DNA of 64,000 nucleotides from Butyricimonas faecihominis (GTDB taxonomy: Bacteria; Bacteroidota; Bacteroidia; Bacteroidales; Marinifilaceae), in the NCBI RefSeq assembly GCF_033096445.1, contig NZ_AP028155.1:1679880-1743879 (forward strand), read 5' to 3'. Made by a program: the position numbers and the translations under genes. Of this stretch, positions 35,924 to 44,065 are shown one piece after another; the first letter of the stretch is position 1, and each line of letters opens with the position of its first letter. The notes beneath the pieces are model-generated. The model worked only from the letters and a program-made list of their open reading frames with translations. It made no database searches and was not told where the DNA came from.

Positions 35924-35931
35924 CAAAAATA
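35924..35931 (-). promoter_or_regulatory. TAnnTTTG -7 element of the LysM gene
   Basis: The minus strand reads TATTTTTG 25 bp before the ATG at 35899. A second TATTTTTG on the plus strand (35965-35972) faces the PASTA gene, so the short gap looks like a divergent promoter pair. Confidence 0.4.
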
Positions 35932-36062
35932 GTAAAATAGTAGTGATAATTGAAAAATCTCTGCTATTTTTGCAAAGTTAAGGTATTTCAATACCAACAC
36001 TGCCCGTGTTCAGTAGTGATGAACACGGCAAGTTTTATAAATTTACAAACGTTACACACTCT

Positions 36063-36887
36063 ATGGGTTTCTTTAAAAAAGGACATATCATCGTGTTATT
36101 GATCAACATAGCCGTAGCCTGCATCCTGTTGTTCCTGATCGGGTATATCGTGTTGAATCGATTGGAGAAATACACGAATCATGGTTATTATATTACTGTT
36201 CCCGAACTCCGGGGACTCACTCCCGACGAGGCGGAACCTTTCGCCAAAGAGAAGAATTTGCAAATCCTTGTCATCGATTCTATCTATGACAACAATGCCA
36301 AACCGGGAACTATCGTAGAACAATTCCCGTCACCGAATGCTCACGTGAAGAACAACCGGGCCATTCAACTGACCATCAACGCCAATGCCCCGGAAAAAAT
36401 CATTTTCCCGAACCTTCGCAACGTGGCCTTCCGTCAATCCTTGCAACGATTGAAGAACTTGGGACTCAACGTTGGAAGAATCGAATACGTTCCTTCCAAC
36501 TTCAAAAACCTAGTACTTGATTTCAAATACGAGGGAAACATCATCGAACCCAATAGTTTGATACAAAAAGGGGATACGGTGGATATTGTACTCGGGAACG
36601 GGAACACGTCCAATGACCAAGTAGCCATCCCATCGTTAGTAGGGAAAACACTGGCAGAGGCAAAAGCCATGCTATTGCGGGCATTCTTAAACGTGGGTGA
36701 AATCCTACCTGACAACACGGTCAAAACCGAGGCGGACCAATCCACGGCAATTATATACCAGCAAGAGCCTGAATTCGAAGAGAACATGACGATGAAGATG
36801 GGGGGAGACATCACGCTCTACCTCACGAAAGATAAAGAAAAAATAATGGCATTGGACTCCCTGTCCATTGAGGAGCTACAACCATGA
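36063..36887 (+). CDS. Membrane-anchored PASTA-domain protein
   Basis: 274 aa from the ATG at 36063 (MGFFKKGHII); an in-frame GTG at 36006 would add residues before the membrane segment and is not favoured. One N-terminal transmembrane helix (IIVLLINIAVACILLFLIGYIVL) anchors it. Three PASTA repeats follow, beginning at 'VPELRGLTPDEAEPFA', 'IFPNLRNVAFRQSLQRL' and 'AIPSLVGKTLAEAKAML'. PASTA domains bind uncrosslinked peptidoglycan or beta-lactam-like muropeptides. There is no kinase or transpeptidase domain, so this is a stand-alone PASTA protein. Its stop overlaps the next gene's start by 4 nt (ATGA), which signals translational coupling with the pseudouridine synthase gene. Confidence 0.88.
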   Translation: MGFFKKGHIIVLLINIAVACILLFLIGYIVLNRLEKYTNHGYYITVPELRGLTPDEAEPFAKEKNLQILVIDSIYDNNAKPGTIVEQFPSPNAHVKNNRAIQLTINANAPEKIIFPNLRNVAFRQSLQRLKNLGLNVGRIEYVPSNFKNLVLDFKYEGNIIEPNSLIQKGDTVDIVLGNGNTSNDQVAIPSLVGKTLAEAKAMLLRAFLNVGEILPDNTVKTEADQSTAIIYQQEPEFEENMTMKMGGDITLYLTKDKEKIMALDSLSIEELQP

Positions 36888-37960
36888 TAGAAGAAGAAGT
36901 AGAAGATTTAGAAGAATTGGGCGAGGACGAACCGGAACAAGAGCAAGAAATGTATGAACATTTCCGTCTGGAAGTTGATCCCGGCCAAAATTTACTGCGC
37001 ATCGATCGGTTTCTGGTCGATCGGTTACCCAACGTATCCCGTACAAAAATACAGGAAGCTGCAGAGGCCCAATGTGTACAGGTCAATAATAAACCGGTAA
37101 AATCCAATTACCGGGTAAAACCCAAAGACATCGTCACCTTAATGCTCCCCCACCCGAAACGGGAAATACGGGTCATACCGGAAGATATACCTCTAAACAT
37201 CGTGTACGAGGACGACTACCTGCTGGTTATTAACAAAGAACCGGGCATGGTGGTACATCCCTCCTACGGGCATTACACGGGGACTCTCGTGAACGCTTTG
37301 GCATGGCACTTGAAAGGAAATCCGTTATTCAAAGAAAACGATCCCCGTCCCGGGTTGGTTCACCGGATAGACAAGGACACTTCCGGCCTGCTAGTCATTG
37401 CCAAAACGGAAGAAGCTAAAACCAAATTATCTTCCCAATTTTTTCATAAAACCTCTAGTCGGAAATACGTGGCCGTATGCTGGGGAAACTTGGAAAATGA
37501 CAACGGAACGATTATTGGTAACATCGGAAGGAGTATCTCTAACCGGAAAATCATGGGTGTATTCCCGGAAGGTAGCGACTACGGCAAACACGCCGTGACT
37601 CACTATCACGTGCTGGAACGCTTGGGCTACGTGAATGTCGTGGAATGCGTGCTGGAAACCGGACGTACCCACCAAATCCGGGCTCATTTCAAATCAATCA
37701 GACATCCGTTATTCAATGATCCGGAATATGGTGGTAATGAAATACTGAAAGGCACCACTTTCACGAAGTATAAACAATTCGTGCAAAATTGTTTCGCCCT
37801 CTGTCCCCGACAAGCATTACATGCCAAAACCCTTGGTTTTGAACACCCGGGAACAGGCGAATGGATGGATTTCAATTCCGAAATACCACAGGACATTCAA
37901 CAGCTCATTGAAAAATGGCGAGGCTACGTGGCAAACCGGGAACTGGAAGATATTGAATAA
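36884..37960 (+). CDS. rluD: RluD-family 23S rRNA pseudouridine synthase
   Basis: 358 aa. An acidic N-terminal extension (about 25 aa, rich in Glu and Asp) precedes an S4 RNA-binding domain at about 38-90 ('RIDRFLVDRLPNVSRTKIQ'). The catalytic domain contains 'VHRIDKDTSGLLV', with Asp163 as the nucleophile of the HRxDxxTSG motif, and 'ETGRTHQIRAHF' near 252. This is the RluA/RluC/RluD fold that turns uridines to pseudouridine in 23S rRNA; RluD is the most likely class because of the S4 domain, but RluC cannot be excluded. It is translationally coupled to the PASTA gene, a pairing seen in many Bacteroidetes. Confidence 0.9.
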   Translation: MIEEEVEDLEELGEDEPEQEQEMYEHFRLEVDPGQNLLRIDRFLVDRLPNVSRTKIQEAAEAQCVQVNNKPVKSNYRVKPKDIVTLMLPHPKREIRVIPEDIPLNIVYEDDYLLVINKEPGMVVHPSYGHYTGTLVNALAWHLKGNPLFKENDPRPGLVHRIDKDTSGLLVIAKTEEAKTKLSSQFFHKTSSRKYVAVCWGNLENDNGTIIGNIGRSISNRKIMGVFPEGSDYGKHAVTHYHVLERLGYVNVVECVLETGRTHQIRAHFKSIRHPLFNDPEYGGNEILKGTTFTKYKQFVQNCFALCPRQALHAKTLGFEHPGTGEWMDFNSEIPQDIQQLIEKWRGYVANRELEDIE

Positions 37961-37961
37961 C

Positions 37962-39260
37962 CTAGACAAACACGTATTTCAAAATACACAATATCGAGAG
38001 TATATACATCGTGAGATTTAACTCTCGATATTTACCCGCAAACAATTTAAGCGACACGTAAGTCAACAGCCCCAACACGATACCCTCGGCAATCGAGTAA
38101 GTCAACGGCATCATAATAATAGTCACGAAAGCAGGAAAAGCCTCGGTCATATCATCAAAACGTATTTTCTTCACCGCATCAAACATAAAACTCCCCACGA
38201 TCACCAATACCCCTGCCGTAGCGATACCCGGAACCAACAAAAAGAACGGGGCAAAGAACAGAGCGACAATGAACAATCCGCTAACAACAGCAGCTGTCAA
38301 ACCGGAACGCCCACCCTCGGCAATACCGGCAGTACTCTCAGCGTAAGTCGTGGTGGTTGACGTTCCGAGCAAAGCCCCGACCGTTGTTCCCACGGCATCC
38401 GCCATCATCGCAGGTTTCAACTTCGGGATACTCCCGTCAGGTTTCACCATTCCCACTTTATTTGCCGTACCGACCAATGTTCCTAAAGTATCAAAAATAT
38501 CCATGAACACGAGCGAGAAAATCGCAATCAACATATTCGGGGACAACAAAGAATGAAAATCCAGCTTGAAAAAGACCGGCTCCAGAGAATGAGGCATCGA
38601 TACTAAAGAAAAACCTTCCGGTATCCGGGTAATCCCCAAAGGAATACTTAATAACGTGACCGCCACGATCGCATAGAAAAGAGCCCCCTTCACTTTCCGT
38701 GCAACCAACACTCCCCCGATAATAATTCCTCCCACCGCTAACAACGTCGATGGAGTAAACTCGCCTAAAGAAACAAATGTTGCAGGATTAGCCACGATCA
38801 ACCCGGCCTTTTGTAATCCTAAAAAAGCAATAAACAAACCAATTCCAACGGATATGGCATGTCTCAACGTTTCGGGAATAGCATTCACGATCAACTCCCG
38901 TATATTAAACACCGTCAACAGGATAAACACTAGCCCCTCAATAAAAACGGCAGCCAAGGCACTCTCCCAGGAATATCCCATGCCCTGCACTAACGTAAAG
39001 GCAAAAAAAGCGTTCAACCCCATACCCGGAGCCAGGGCAAAAGGTAATTTCGCCAAAATAGCCATTACCAACGTGGCAAAAGATGCTGCCAAAGCTGTAG
39101 CCGTGAACACGGCTCCCCGGTCCATCGATGCCGCTGAAAGAATATCCGGATTCACGGCAAGAATATACGACATCGTTAAAAAAGTAGTGACCCCAGCCAT
39201 GATCTCTGTCTTTACCTTCATCACGCTGGGATCAAATCCAAAAAGTTTTTTTAATATCAT
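37962..39260 (-). CDS. AzgA/PbuG-type purine (hypoxanthine/adenine/guanine) permease
   Basis: 432 aa with 12-14 hydrophobic helices. It begins 'KLFGFDPSVMKVKTEIMAGVTTFLTMSYILAVNP' (in pieces), the hallmark N-terminus of the AzgA/NCS2-like family, and contains 'LAPGMGLNAFFAFTLV' near 75-90 and 'GTSTTTTYAESTAGIAEGGRSG' (in pieces) near 295-315, which line the purine site. It would import purine bases with protons for nucleotide salvage. The gene ends 1 bp from the convergent rluD stop, with no separate terminator visible. It is followed upstream by ychF on the same strand with a 28-bp gap, so the two may be cotranscribed. The exact purine specificity is not readable. Confidence 0.9.
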   Translation of the reverse strand: MILKKLFGFDPSVMKVKTEIMAGVTTFLTMSYILAVNPDILSAASMDRGAVFTATALAASFATLVMAILAKLPFALAPGMGLNAFFAFTLVQGMGYSWESALAAVFIEGLVFILLTVFNIRELIVNAIPETLRHAISVGIGLFIAFLGLQKAGLIVANPATFVSLGEFTPSTLLAVGGIIIGGVLVARKVKGALFYAIVAVTLLSIPLGITRIPEGFSLVSMPHSLEPVFFKLDFHSLLSPNMLIAIFSLVFMDIFDTLGTLVGTANKVGMVKPDGSIPKLKPAMMADAVGTTVGALLGTSTTTTYAESTAGIAEGGRSGLTAAVVSGLFIVALFFAPFFLLVPGIATAGVLVIVGSFMFDAVKKIRFDDMTEAFPAFVTIIMMPLTYSIAEGIVLGLLTYVSLKLFAGKYRELNLTMYILSILCILKYVFV

Positions 39261-39288
39261 CTTTATCCAGGATAAAACTATGCCCTCA

Positions 39289-40389
39289 TTACACGTTAAA
39301 ACGGAAGTTCATCATATCCCCATCCTGCACCACGTACTCTTTTCCTTCCACCGACATCTTCCCGGCTTCCTTGCATTTTGCCTCGGATCCCAAGGCTATA
39401 AAATCCTCGTATTTAATCACTTCCGCACGAATAAACCCTTTTTCGAAATCCGTGTGAATAATCCCAGCCGTCTGCGGGGCTTTCATCCCGTTCTTAAAAG
39501 TCCACGCCCTCACCTCCTTCGGACCTGCCGTAAAATAAGTACGCAAATTCAACAACTTGTAAGCCGTACGAATTAATTTATTCACCCCGGCTTCCTCCAG
39601 TCCCAAATCCTGCAAAAACAATTGTTTCTCCTCGTACGTGTCCAACTCGGCAATATCCGCCTCAATAGCGGCACCGATCACCAATACTTCTGCTCCCTCG
39701 TCCTTCACGGCTTCCCGCACGGCATCCACGTATTTATTTCCCGTCACAACAGAAGCCTCATCCACGTTACAAACGTACAAAATAGGTTTATTCGTCAGCA
39801 ACATCAACTCTTTCGCGGCCTCCTGCTGTAAATCGTTTAATTGCACGGAACGAGCGGATTTTCCCTGCACCAACGCATCTTTATATAAATGCAACACCTC
39901 GACCAGACGTTTCGCCTTCGCATCACCCCCGGTCTGTGCCTTCTTCTCCTCTTTTGCCAAACGGCTTTCCACCGTTTCCAAGTCTTTCAACTGCAACTCT
40001 GTATCAATCGTCTCTTTGTCACGGATCGGATCAACATTACCATCCACGTGTACGATATTATTATCATCAAAACAACGTAACACGTGAATAATAGCATCCG
40101 TTTCCCGGATATTAGACAAAAATTTATTTCCTAAACCTTCACCTTTACTCGCACCTTTCACTAACCCAGCAATATCCACGATCTCCACCACGGCAGGTAC
40201 CACATTTTGAGGTTGCACCAACTCGACCAATTTATTCAGTCGTTCGTCCGGCACGGTAATCACTCCCACGTTCGGTTCGATCGTGCAAAAAGGGAAATTT
40301 GCCGATTGCGCCTTCGCATTACTCAAACAATTAAATAACGTCGATTTCCCCACGTTTGGTAAACCGACTATTCCACATTGTAAACCCAT
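39289..40389 (-). CDS. ychF: Redox-regulated ATPase YchF/OLA1
   Basis: 366 aa, the family's usual length. P-loop GLPNVGKSTLFN at residues 8-19; switch region 'DIAGLVKGASKGEGLGNKFL' in pieces near 67-85; helical coil insert at about 130-190; and C-terminal TGS domain ending 'EGKEYVVQDGDMMNFRFNV' in pieces. YchF prefers ATP to GTP because of an altered G4 motif, here seen as 'YVCNVDE' instead of NKxD. It binds ribosomes and takes part in stress control. The minus strand reads TATCTTTG at 40471-40464, a -7 element 75 bp upstream of the ATG. Confidence 0.95.
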   Translation of the reverse strand: MGLQCGIVGLPNVGKSTLFNCLSNAKAQSANFPFCTIEPNVGVITVPDERLNKLVELVQPQNVVPAVVEIVDIAGLVKGASKGEGLGNKFLSNIRETDAIIHVLRCFDDNNIVHVDGNVDPIRDKETIDTELQLKDLETVESRLAKEEKKAQTGGDAKAKRLVEVLHLYKDALVQGKSARSVQLNDLQQEAAKELMLLTNKPILYVCNVDEASVVTGNKYVDAVREAVKDEGAEVLVIGAAIEADIAELDTYEEKQLFLQDLGLEEAGVNKLIRTAYKLLNLRTYFTAGPKEVRAWTFKNGMKAPQTAGIIHTDFEKGFIRAEVIKYEDFIALGSEAKCKEAGKMSVEGKEYVVQDGDMMNFRFNV

Positions 40390-40680
40390 TATATTTTTGT
40401 CATTTTAATTATTACCTAACCTGCCAGCACGCCACTCTCGTGGAATGCATTTTTTTCGGCCGACAAAGATAATGATTCTTTTTAATAATACATACTCCGC
40501 TGTCTCTTATGTGTTTCACCTGTATCTCACCCGTAACTCTTCGATAAGTATTCGATAAGTTACCGATGCGGGAGGTTAACTTTTCCCAAACTTTACCTTC
40601 AGATACAATCCGGACATCAACGAGACACCAGAGAGATGGTGGAACAAGCCAGATTGATTCTATTACCGGACTATATCAGA
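40390..40680. other. Intergenic gap between MFS and ychF genes
   Basis: About 290 bp. It holds the ychF -7 element at its left end and a ttcgataagt direct repeat near 40540-40560. No coding frame is supported. Confidence 0.4.
40464..40471 (-). promoter_or_regulatory. TAnnTTTG -7 element of ychF
   Basis: TATCTTTG on the minus strand, 75 bp before the ychF ATG; a poor TATG at the expected -33 position suggests a moderate promoter. Confidence 0.45.
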
Positions 40681-41832
40681 TCAAATCGTACGACGTTCAT
40701 ATTTTCGGAAAAAAGTTACCAACAAAAGACACCCGACAAATGCAAAAGGCGCACCTACTAGTGCTGGGTAAGAGTAACTCATTCCAGCTTGCAAAGGTAA
40801 TCCCCCAACATAAGCACCGATCGCATTTCCCAAATTAAATGCCACCTGTACACTAGCCGCACCCAACATCTCCCCTCCTTTTGAATAACGAATCAGCAAC
40901 ACCTGCTGTGGACTCGAAACTGCAAACAGGCCGGCTGTACACAAACACATCAACCCCACTGCCAACCAAGATATATGAGCGAAGAAAAAAATAAAAAGCA
41001 ATGCAACACAGATCATTCCTTGTGCAAAAGCAGCCACTCGTCCCGGGGAAAACCGATCGGACAAACGTCCCCCGGCCAGATTTCCCACCACCATTCCAAA
41101 ACCGGCAAGCACCATAAGGAACGTGGTCATACGAGCCGGGAATCCGGCAATATTCGTTAGTAAGGGAGTCACGTAGCTATACCAAGCAAAGGTTCCCCCA
41201 TTACCCAACAACGTTGCCCCCAGAATCAACCAAGGTGCCGGAGATTTCAAAAAACAGAACTGCCCCCTCAAACCGGTATCCGGCAAATTTTCTACCCGTG
41301 GCACCCAACGCCACATATAATAAAGAATGATAACGCCCCAACACCCAACGAGCAAGAAAGTCAAACGCCATGAAATCGAGGCACTTAAAGCCGTCCCCAG
41401 CGGTACACCGAACAAATTAGCGATCGTCATTCCCGCAATCATGATAGATACCGCCTCTGACCCTCTCCCCTTATCCGCTAACTTCTCGGCGACAATAGAT
41501 GCCACCCCGAAATAAGCCCCGTGCGGTAATCCCGAAATGAAACGGGCCACAAGCATCACCCAGTAATTAGGAGCTAAAGCTGCACAAATATTTCCCAGCA
41601 TCATTACTCCCACCAAAAACATCAAGATATACTTTAACTGATACCTGCGTGCCAAAATCAACATGGGAGCCCCGATACAAACTCCCAAAGCATAGGCCGA
41701 AATCAAATGACCGGCTGTAGCGATACTGATTCCTAAGTCACGAGCCACATCAGGCAATATTCCCATCATCACAAACTCGGCTATTCCAAGACCAAGTGTA
41801 CCAAAAGCTAAAGCAATAAGACTCTTCTTCAT
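40681..41832 (-). CDS. MFS transporter, DHA1-type sugar/drug efflux
   Basis: 383 aa with 12 predicted membrane segments, the first beginning 'SLIALAFGTLGLGIAEFVMMGILP'. The acidic motif GIAEFVMMGILPDVA in helix 1 and GNLAGGRLSDRFSPGR (the mirrored motif A between helices 8 and 9) place it with DHA1 exporters such as AraJ and chloramphenicol-type pumps. It would expel a sugar or drug with proton antiport; the substrate cannot be read. It appears monocistronic. A TATTTTTG element at 41861-41854 (minus) lies 22 bp before the ATG. The 290 bp downstream of it hold no gene; a short direct repeat ttcgataagt lies near 40540-40560. Confidence 0.88.
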   Translation of the reverse strand: MKKSLIALAFGTLGLGIAEFVMMGILPDVARDLGISIATAGHLISAYALGVCIGAPMLILARRYQLKYILMFLVGVMMLGNICAALAPNYWVMLVARFISGLPHGAYFGVASIVAEKLADKGRGSEAVSIMIAGMTIANLFGVPLGTALSASISWRLTFLLVGCWGVIILYYMWRWVPRVENLPDTGLRGQFCFLKSPAPWLILGATLLGNGGTFAWYSYVTPLLTNIAGFPARMTTFLMVLAGFGMVVGNLAGGRLSDRFSPGRVAAFAQGMICVALLFIFFFAHISWLAVGLMCLCTAGLFAVSSPQQVLLIRYSKGGEMLGAASVQVAFNLGNAIGAYVGGLPLQAGMSYSYPALVGAPFAFVGCLLLVTFFRKYERRTI

Positions 41833-41916
41833 ACACGTTTTTCTTTATCGCCGCAAAAATAAAAAAATAAAGAATAACGTGATACAGAATAAAGTATAAA
41901 CAATCTTACGATTATG

Positions 41917-42549
41917 TTATCTCGCTGTAATATGAAAACAACCTTGCTTAAACTCGTAACGAACGTAACATTTCTTTTGCAAACGCAAATCCTGCAACAC
42001 GTCGGCTAACACACTTTTCAACTTTTCCTCCGGGGAGTTTTTACGCCCGTCTTTTTTGAAACGCGTATATGCCACGTCAAAAGTAGTCCCGTACACGTGA
42101 GCGGAATTGGCACTGGCATTTCCATTACTCTTCCGCAATTTCTTCACGCTGGACCCCGTTCGTAACACACTTGTCACGATAATACTATGGGAAGGCAGGC
42201 CTTTCTGATACAGGGAGTCTTTAAAATTCCGGGCAATATCAGCCAATAAATCACAGGCCTCCGGTACAAGATAAGGCTCAGAATGTGTTAATTTATCCAC
42301 CTGAAACAATTTGCAGGATTTAATCTCTTTTAAATTCCGGTCAGCCTTACCCAAATCCTCCGAGGATTTCAATGGAGTAATTCCCAATCGCTTGGCGGAT
42401 GACAGATGCCTGTCATTTAAATCATTAAAAGTTCTCTGGTAATTTTTAAAATAAACAAAAGGCTTTTTACTCTTTTCTTTTTCCTTACAAGCCCCGACCA
42501 ATATCAACAACACGCACGCTATCGTGTAATACCACACCGTTCTTCTCAT
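41917..42549 (-). CDS. M15-like (DUF5715) peptidase lipoprotein
   Basis: 210 aa. The signal peptide ends LVGAC, a lipobox, so it is an envelope lipoprotein. The C-terminal half has the zinc ligands of VanY/DD-carboxypeptidase-type M15 enzymes: His151 and Asp158 in 'SAHVYGTTFDV', and His206 in 'CFHITAR' at the extreme C-terminus, with 'TSVLRTGSSVKKL' upstream. Such enzymes cleave peptidoglycan peptides. It is 6 bp after the CDF transporter gene, so the two are cotranscribed. A missing catalytic Glu before the last His (the segment is 'YEFKQGCFHI', with Glu nearby) leaves activity open. The family assignment is by motif, not by search. Confidence 0.78.
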   Translation of the reverse strand: MRRTVWYYTIACVLLILVGACKEKEKSKKPFVYFKNYQRTFNDLNDRHLSSAKRLGITPLKSSEDLGKADRNLKEIKSCKLFQVDKLTHSEPYLVPEACDLLADIARNFKDSLYQKGLPSHSIIVTSVLRTGSSVKKLRKSNGNASANSAHVYGTTFDVAYTRFKKDGRKNSPEEKLKSVLADVLQDLRLQKKCYVRYEFKQGCFHITAR

Positions 42550-42555
42550 CTATAT

Positions 42556-43455
42556 CTATTCACTTTTCACAGGTTCCACATGCACGGCCACGTGAGTACG
42601 TGATCCGTATTTAGCCCTCAAACGATCCTCAATCCCGGTAGCAACCACATGAGCTTCCCGGACGGTCATCTCTGGCTGCAAACGGATATGTATCTCTATC
42701 GCAAAATCATTCCCGATCCGACGGGTTCTCAAATTATGAGGGTCTTTTATTTGCGAGTCTTCATTTATTATCGTGATGATCTCCTTTTCGATCTCTTCCG
42801 GCAAAGATCGTTCCAATAAATCATTCAAACAAGGGATCAAAAGTTGAATAGATACTTTCACAATAAAAACACTCACTACAACGGCTGCAATCGGGTCAAG
42901 TACCCGCCAGTCTTTCCCCAGAAAAATCGCCCCGGCAATCCCCAAAGCTGTACCGATAGACGAGAATGCATCCGAACGATGATGCCAAGCATTCGCCACG
43001 ACGGCTTGGCTTTGCACCTTACGCCCAACGATAACCGAATAACGGTACAGGATTTCTTTCACCACGATCGAAACAAGAGCCGCAACCAAAGCTATTAAAT
43101 CGGGACTACCCAATTCTTCTCCCCGATAAAAAGCAAGTATCTGATTCAACCCGTTCCAGAAAATCCCTGTTCCAACCATTAACAAAACGATACCGATAAT
43201 TGCCGTTGCCAGCGTTTCATATTTTCCATGCCCGTAATCATGCCCCGCATCCTTCGGTTTAGCAGAAACTTTCACGAAAACCAGCACGATAATATCCGTC
43301 ACGAAATCTGACAAAGAATGCACGGCATCCGCAATCATGGCACTACTTTGTCCAAATATTCCCGCCACGAACTTAAACACTAACAAAAAGAAATTAGCAA
43401 TTGAACCAACAATTGTAACCCTATATATTTGCTTTTCCCGACTTTCCTTTTCCAT
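42556..43455 (-). CDS. Cation diffusion facilitator (CDF) metal transporter
   Basis: 299 aa from the ATG at 43455; the frame runs two codons further to a TTG. Six transmembrane helices fill about 12-205, with metal-site motifs 'DAVHSLSD' (near 43) and 'HRSDAFSS' (near 160), plus 'DYGHGKYETLA' near 74. The C-terminal cytoplasmic domain (about 210-299) is the ferredoxin-like CDF dimer domain ('TRRIGNDFAIEIHIRL'). It exports Zn, Fe, Mn or Co in exchange for protons; the A-site DxxxD/HxxxD pattern points to zinc or iron. It is followed after 6 bp by the M15-like gene. A TAACTTTG element (43483-43476, minus) lies 20 bp before the ATG. Confidence 0.92.
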   Translation of the reverse strand: MEKESREKQIYRVTIVGSIANFFLLVFKFVAGIFGQSSAMIADAVHSLSDFVTDIIVLVFVKVSAKPKDAGHDYGHGKYETLATAIIGIVLLMVGTGIFWNGLNQILAFYRGEELGSPDLIALVAALVSIVVKEILYRYSVIVGRKVQSQAVVANAWHHRSDAFSSIGTALGIAGAIFLGKDWRVLDPIAAVVVSVFIVKVSIQLLIPCLNDLLERSLPEEIEKEIITIINEDSQIKDPHNLRTRRIGNDFAIEIHIRLQPEMTVREAHVVATGIEDRLRAKYGSRTHVAVHVEPVKSE

Positions 43456-43475
43456 TGACAATAGTTAAACGCTTA

Positions 43476-43503
43476 CAAAGTTACGAGAATTAATGTAATT
43501 TTG
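43476..43503. promoter_or_regulatory. Divergent -7 elements for CDF transporter and mscL
   Basis: TAACTTTG on the minus strand (43483-43476) faces the CDF gene, and TAATTTTG on the plus strand (43496-43503) faces mscL. Both match TAnnTTTG; neither has a good TTTG -33 box. Confidence 0.45.
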
Positions 43504-43571
43504 CCGCAGAAATTTAGAACATTTTAAATGTTTAAACGTTCAAACACTTAAATTATAAAACGAATCAGAAC

Positions 43572-44000
43572 ATGAAACTCTTAGATGAATTTAAAGCTTT
43601 TGCCCTGAAAGGGAATGTGGTAGATATGGCTGTCGGTATCATTATCGGTGGTGCATTCGGAAAAATCGTATCATCATTGGTTAGTGACATCATCATGCCC
43701 CCTATCGGAATGCTTATTGGTGGCATGAATTTTTCCAATTTACACATCGTGTTACAAAAAGCCCACATGAACGAGGCTACGGGAAAAATGGTCGAAGCCG
43801 TCACCCTCAACTATGGTAACTTTATTCAAACAACGATCGACTTTTTGATCATTGCATTCTCAATCTTTATCGCCATAAAATTCATGAATAAATTGAGAAC
43901 GAAAAAAGAAGAAACCCCGGCTCCGGCAGCTCCTCCCGCCCCGTCGAAAGAAGAAGTACTATTGACTGAAATCCGGGACATCTTGAAAGACAAACATTGA
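43572..44000 (+). CDS. mscL: Large-conductance mechanosensitive channel MscL
   Basis: 142 aa. The N-terminal amphipathic helix and TM1 read '[31 protein letters not shown]' in pieces, with the glycine-rich pore stretch [16 protein letters not shown]2 is at about 87-107 ([15 protein letters not shown]), followed by a charged and Pro/Ala-rich C-terminal bundle. MscL forms a homopentamer that opens under membrane tension and releases solutes during osmotic downshock. The gene stands alone between a divergent CDF gene and a convergent pyk gene, with a strong bidirectional hairpin downstream. Confidence 0.96.
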   Translation: MKLLDEFKAFALKGNVVDMAVGIIIGGAFGKIVSSLVSDIIMPPIGMLIGGMNFSNLHIVLQKAHMNEATGKMVEAVTLNYGNFIQTTIDFLIIAFSIFIAIKFMNKLRTKKEETPAPAAPPAPSKEEVLLTEIRDILKDKH

Positions 44001-44005
44001 TAAAG

Positions 44006-44053
44006 TTTTAGATTTTAAATTTGAGATTGAATTCTCAAATTTAAAATCTAAAA
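44006..44053. terminator. Bidirectional hairpin between mscL and pyk
   Basis: A perfect 20-bp inverted repeat (ttttagattttaaatttgag at 44006-44025 and its complement at 44034-44053) with an 8-nt loop, A/T-rich at the base. It lies between convergent genes and can end both transcripts. The aaatctaaaatttaaaa motif recurs at 47865-47890 and 61192-61216. Confidence 0.7.
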
Positions 44054-44065
44054 TTTAAAATTAAC

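Noticed and set aside
36006-36062. GTG start for the PASTA protein
   Set aside because: It would place 19 polar residues before the membrane helix; the ATG at 36063 gives a normal anchor.
38854-39576. 240-aa plus-strand frame over the permease and ychF
   Set aside because: It overlaps two strong genes on the other strand and has no domain.
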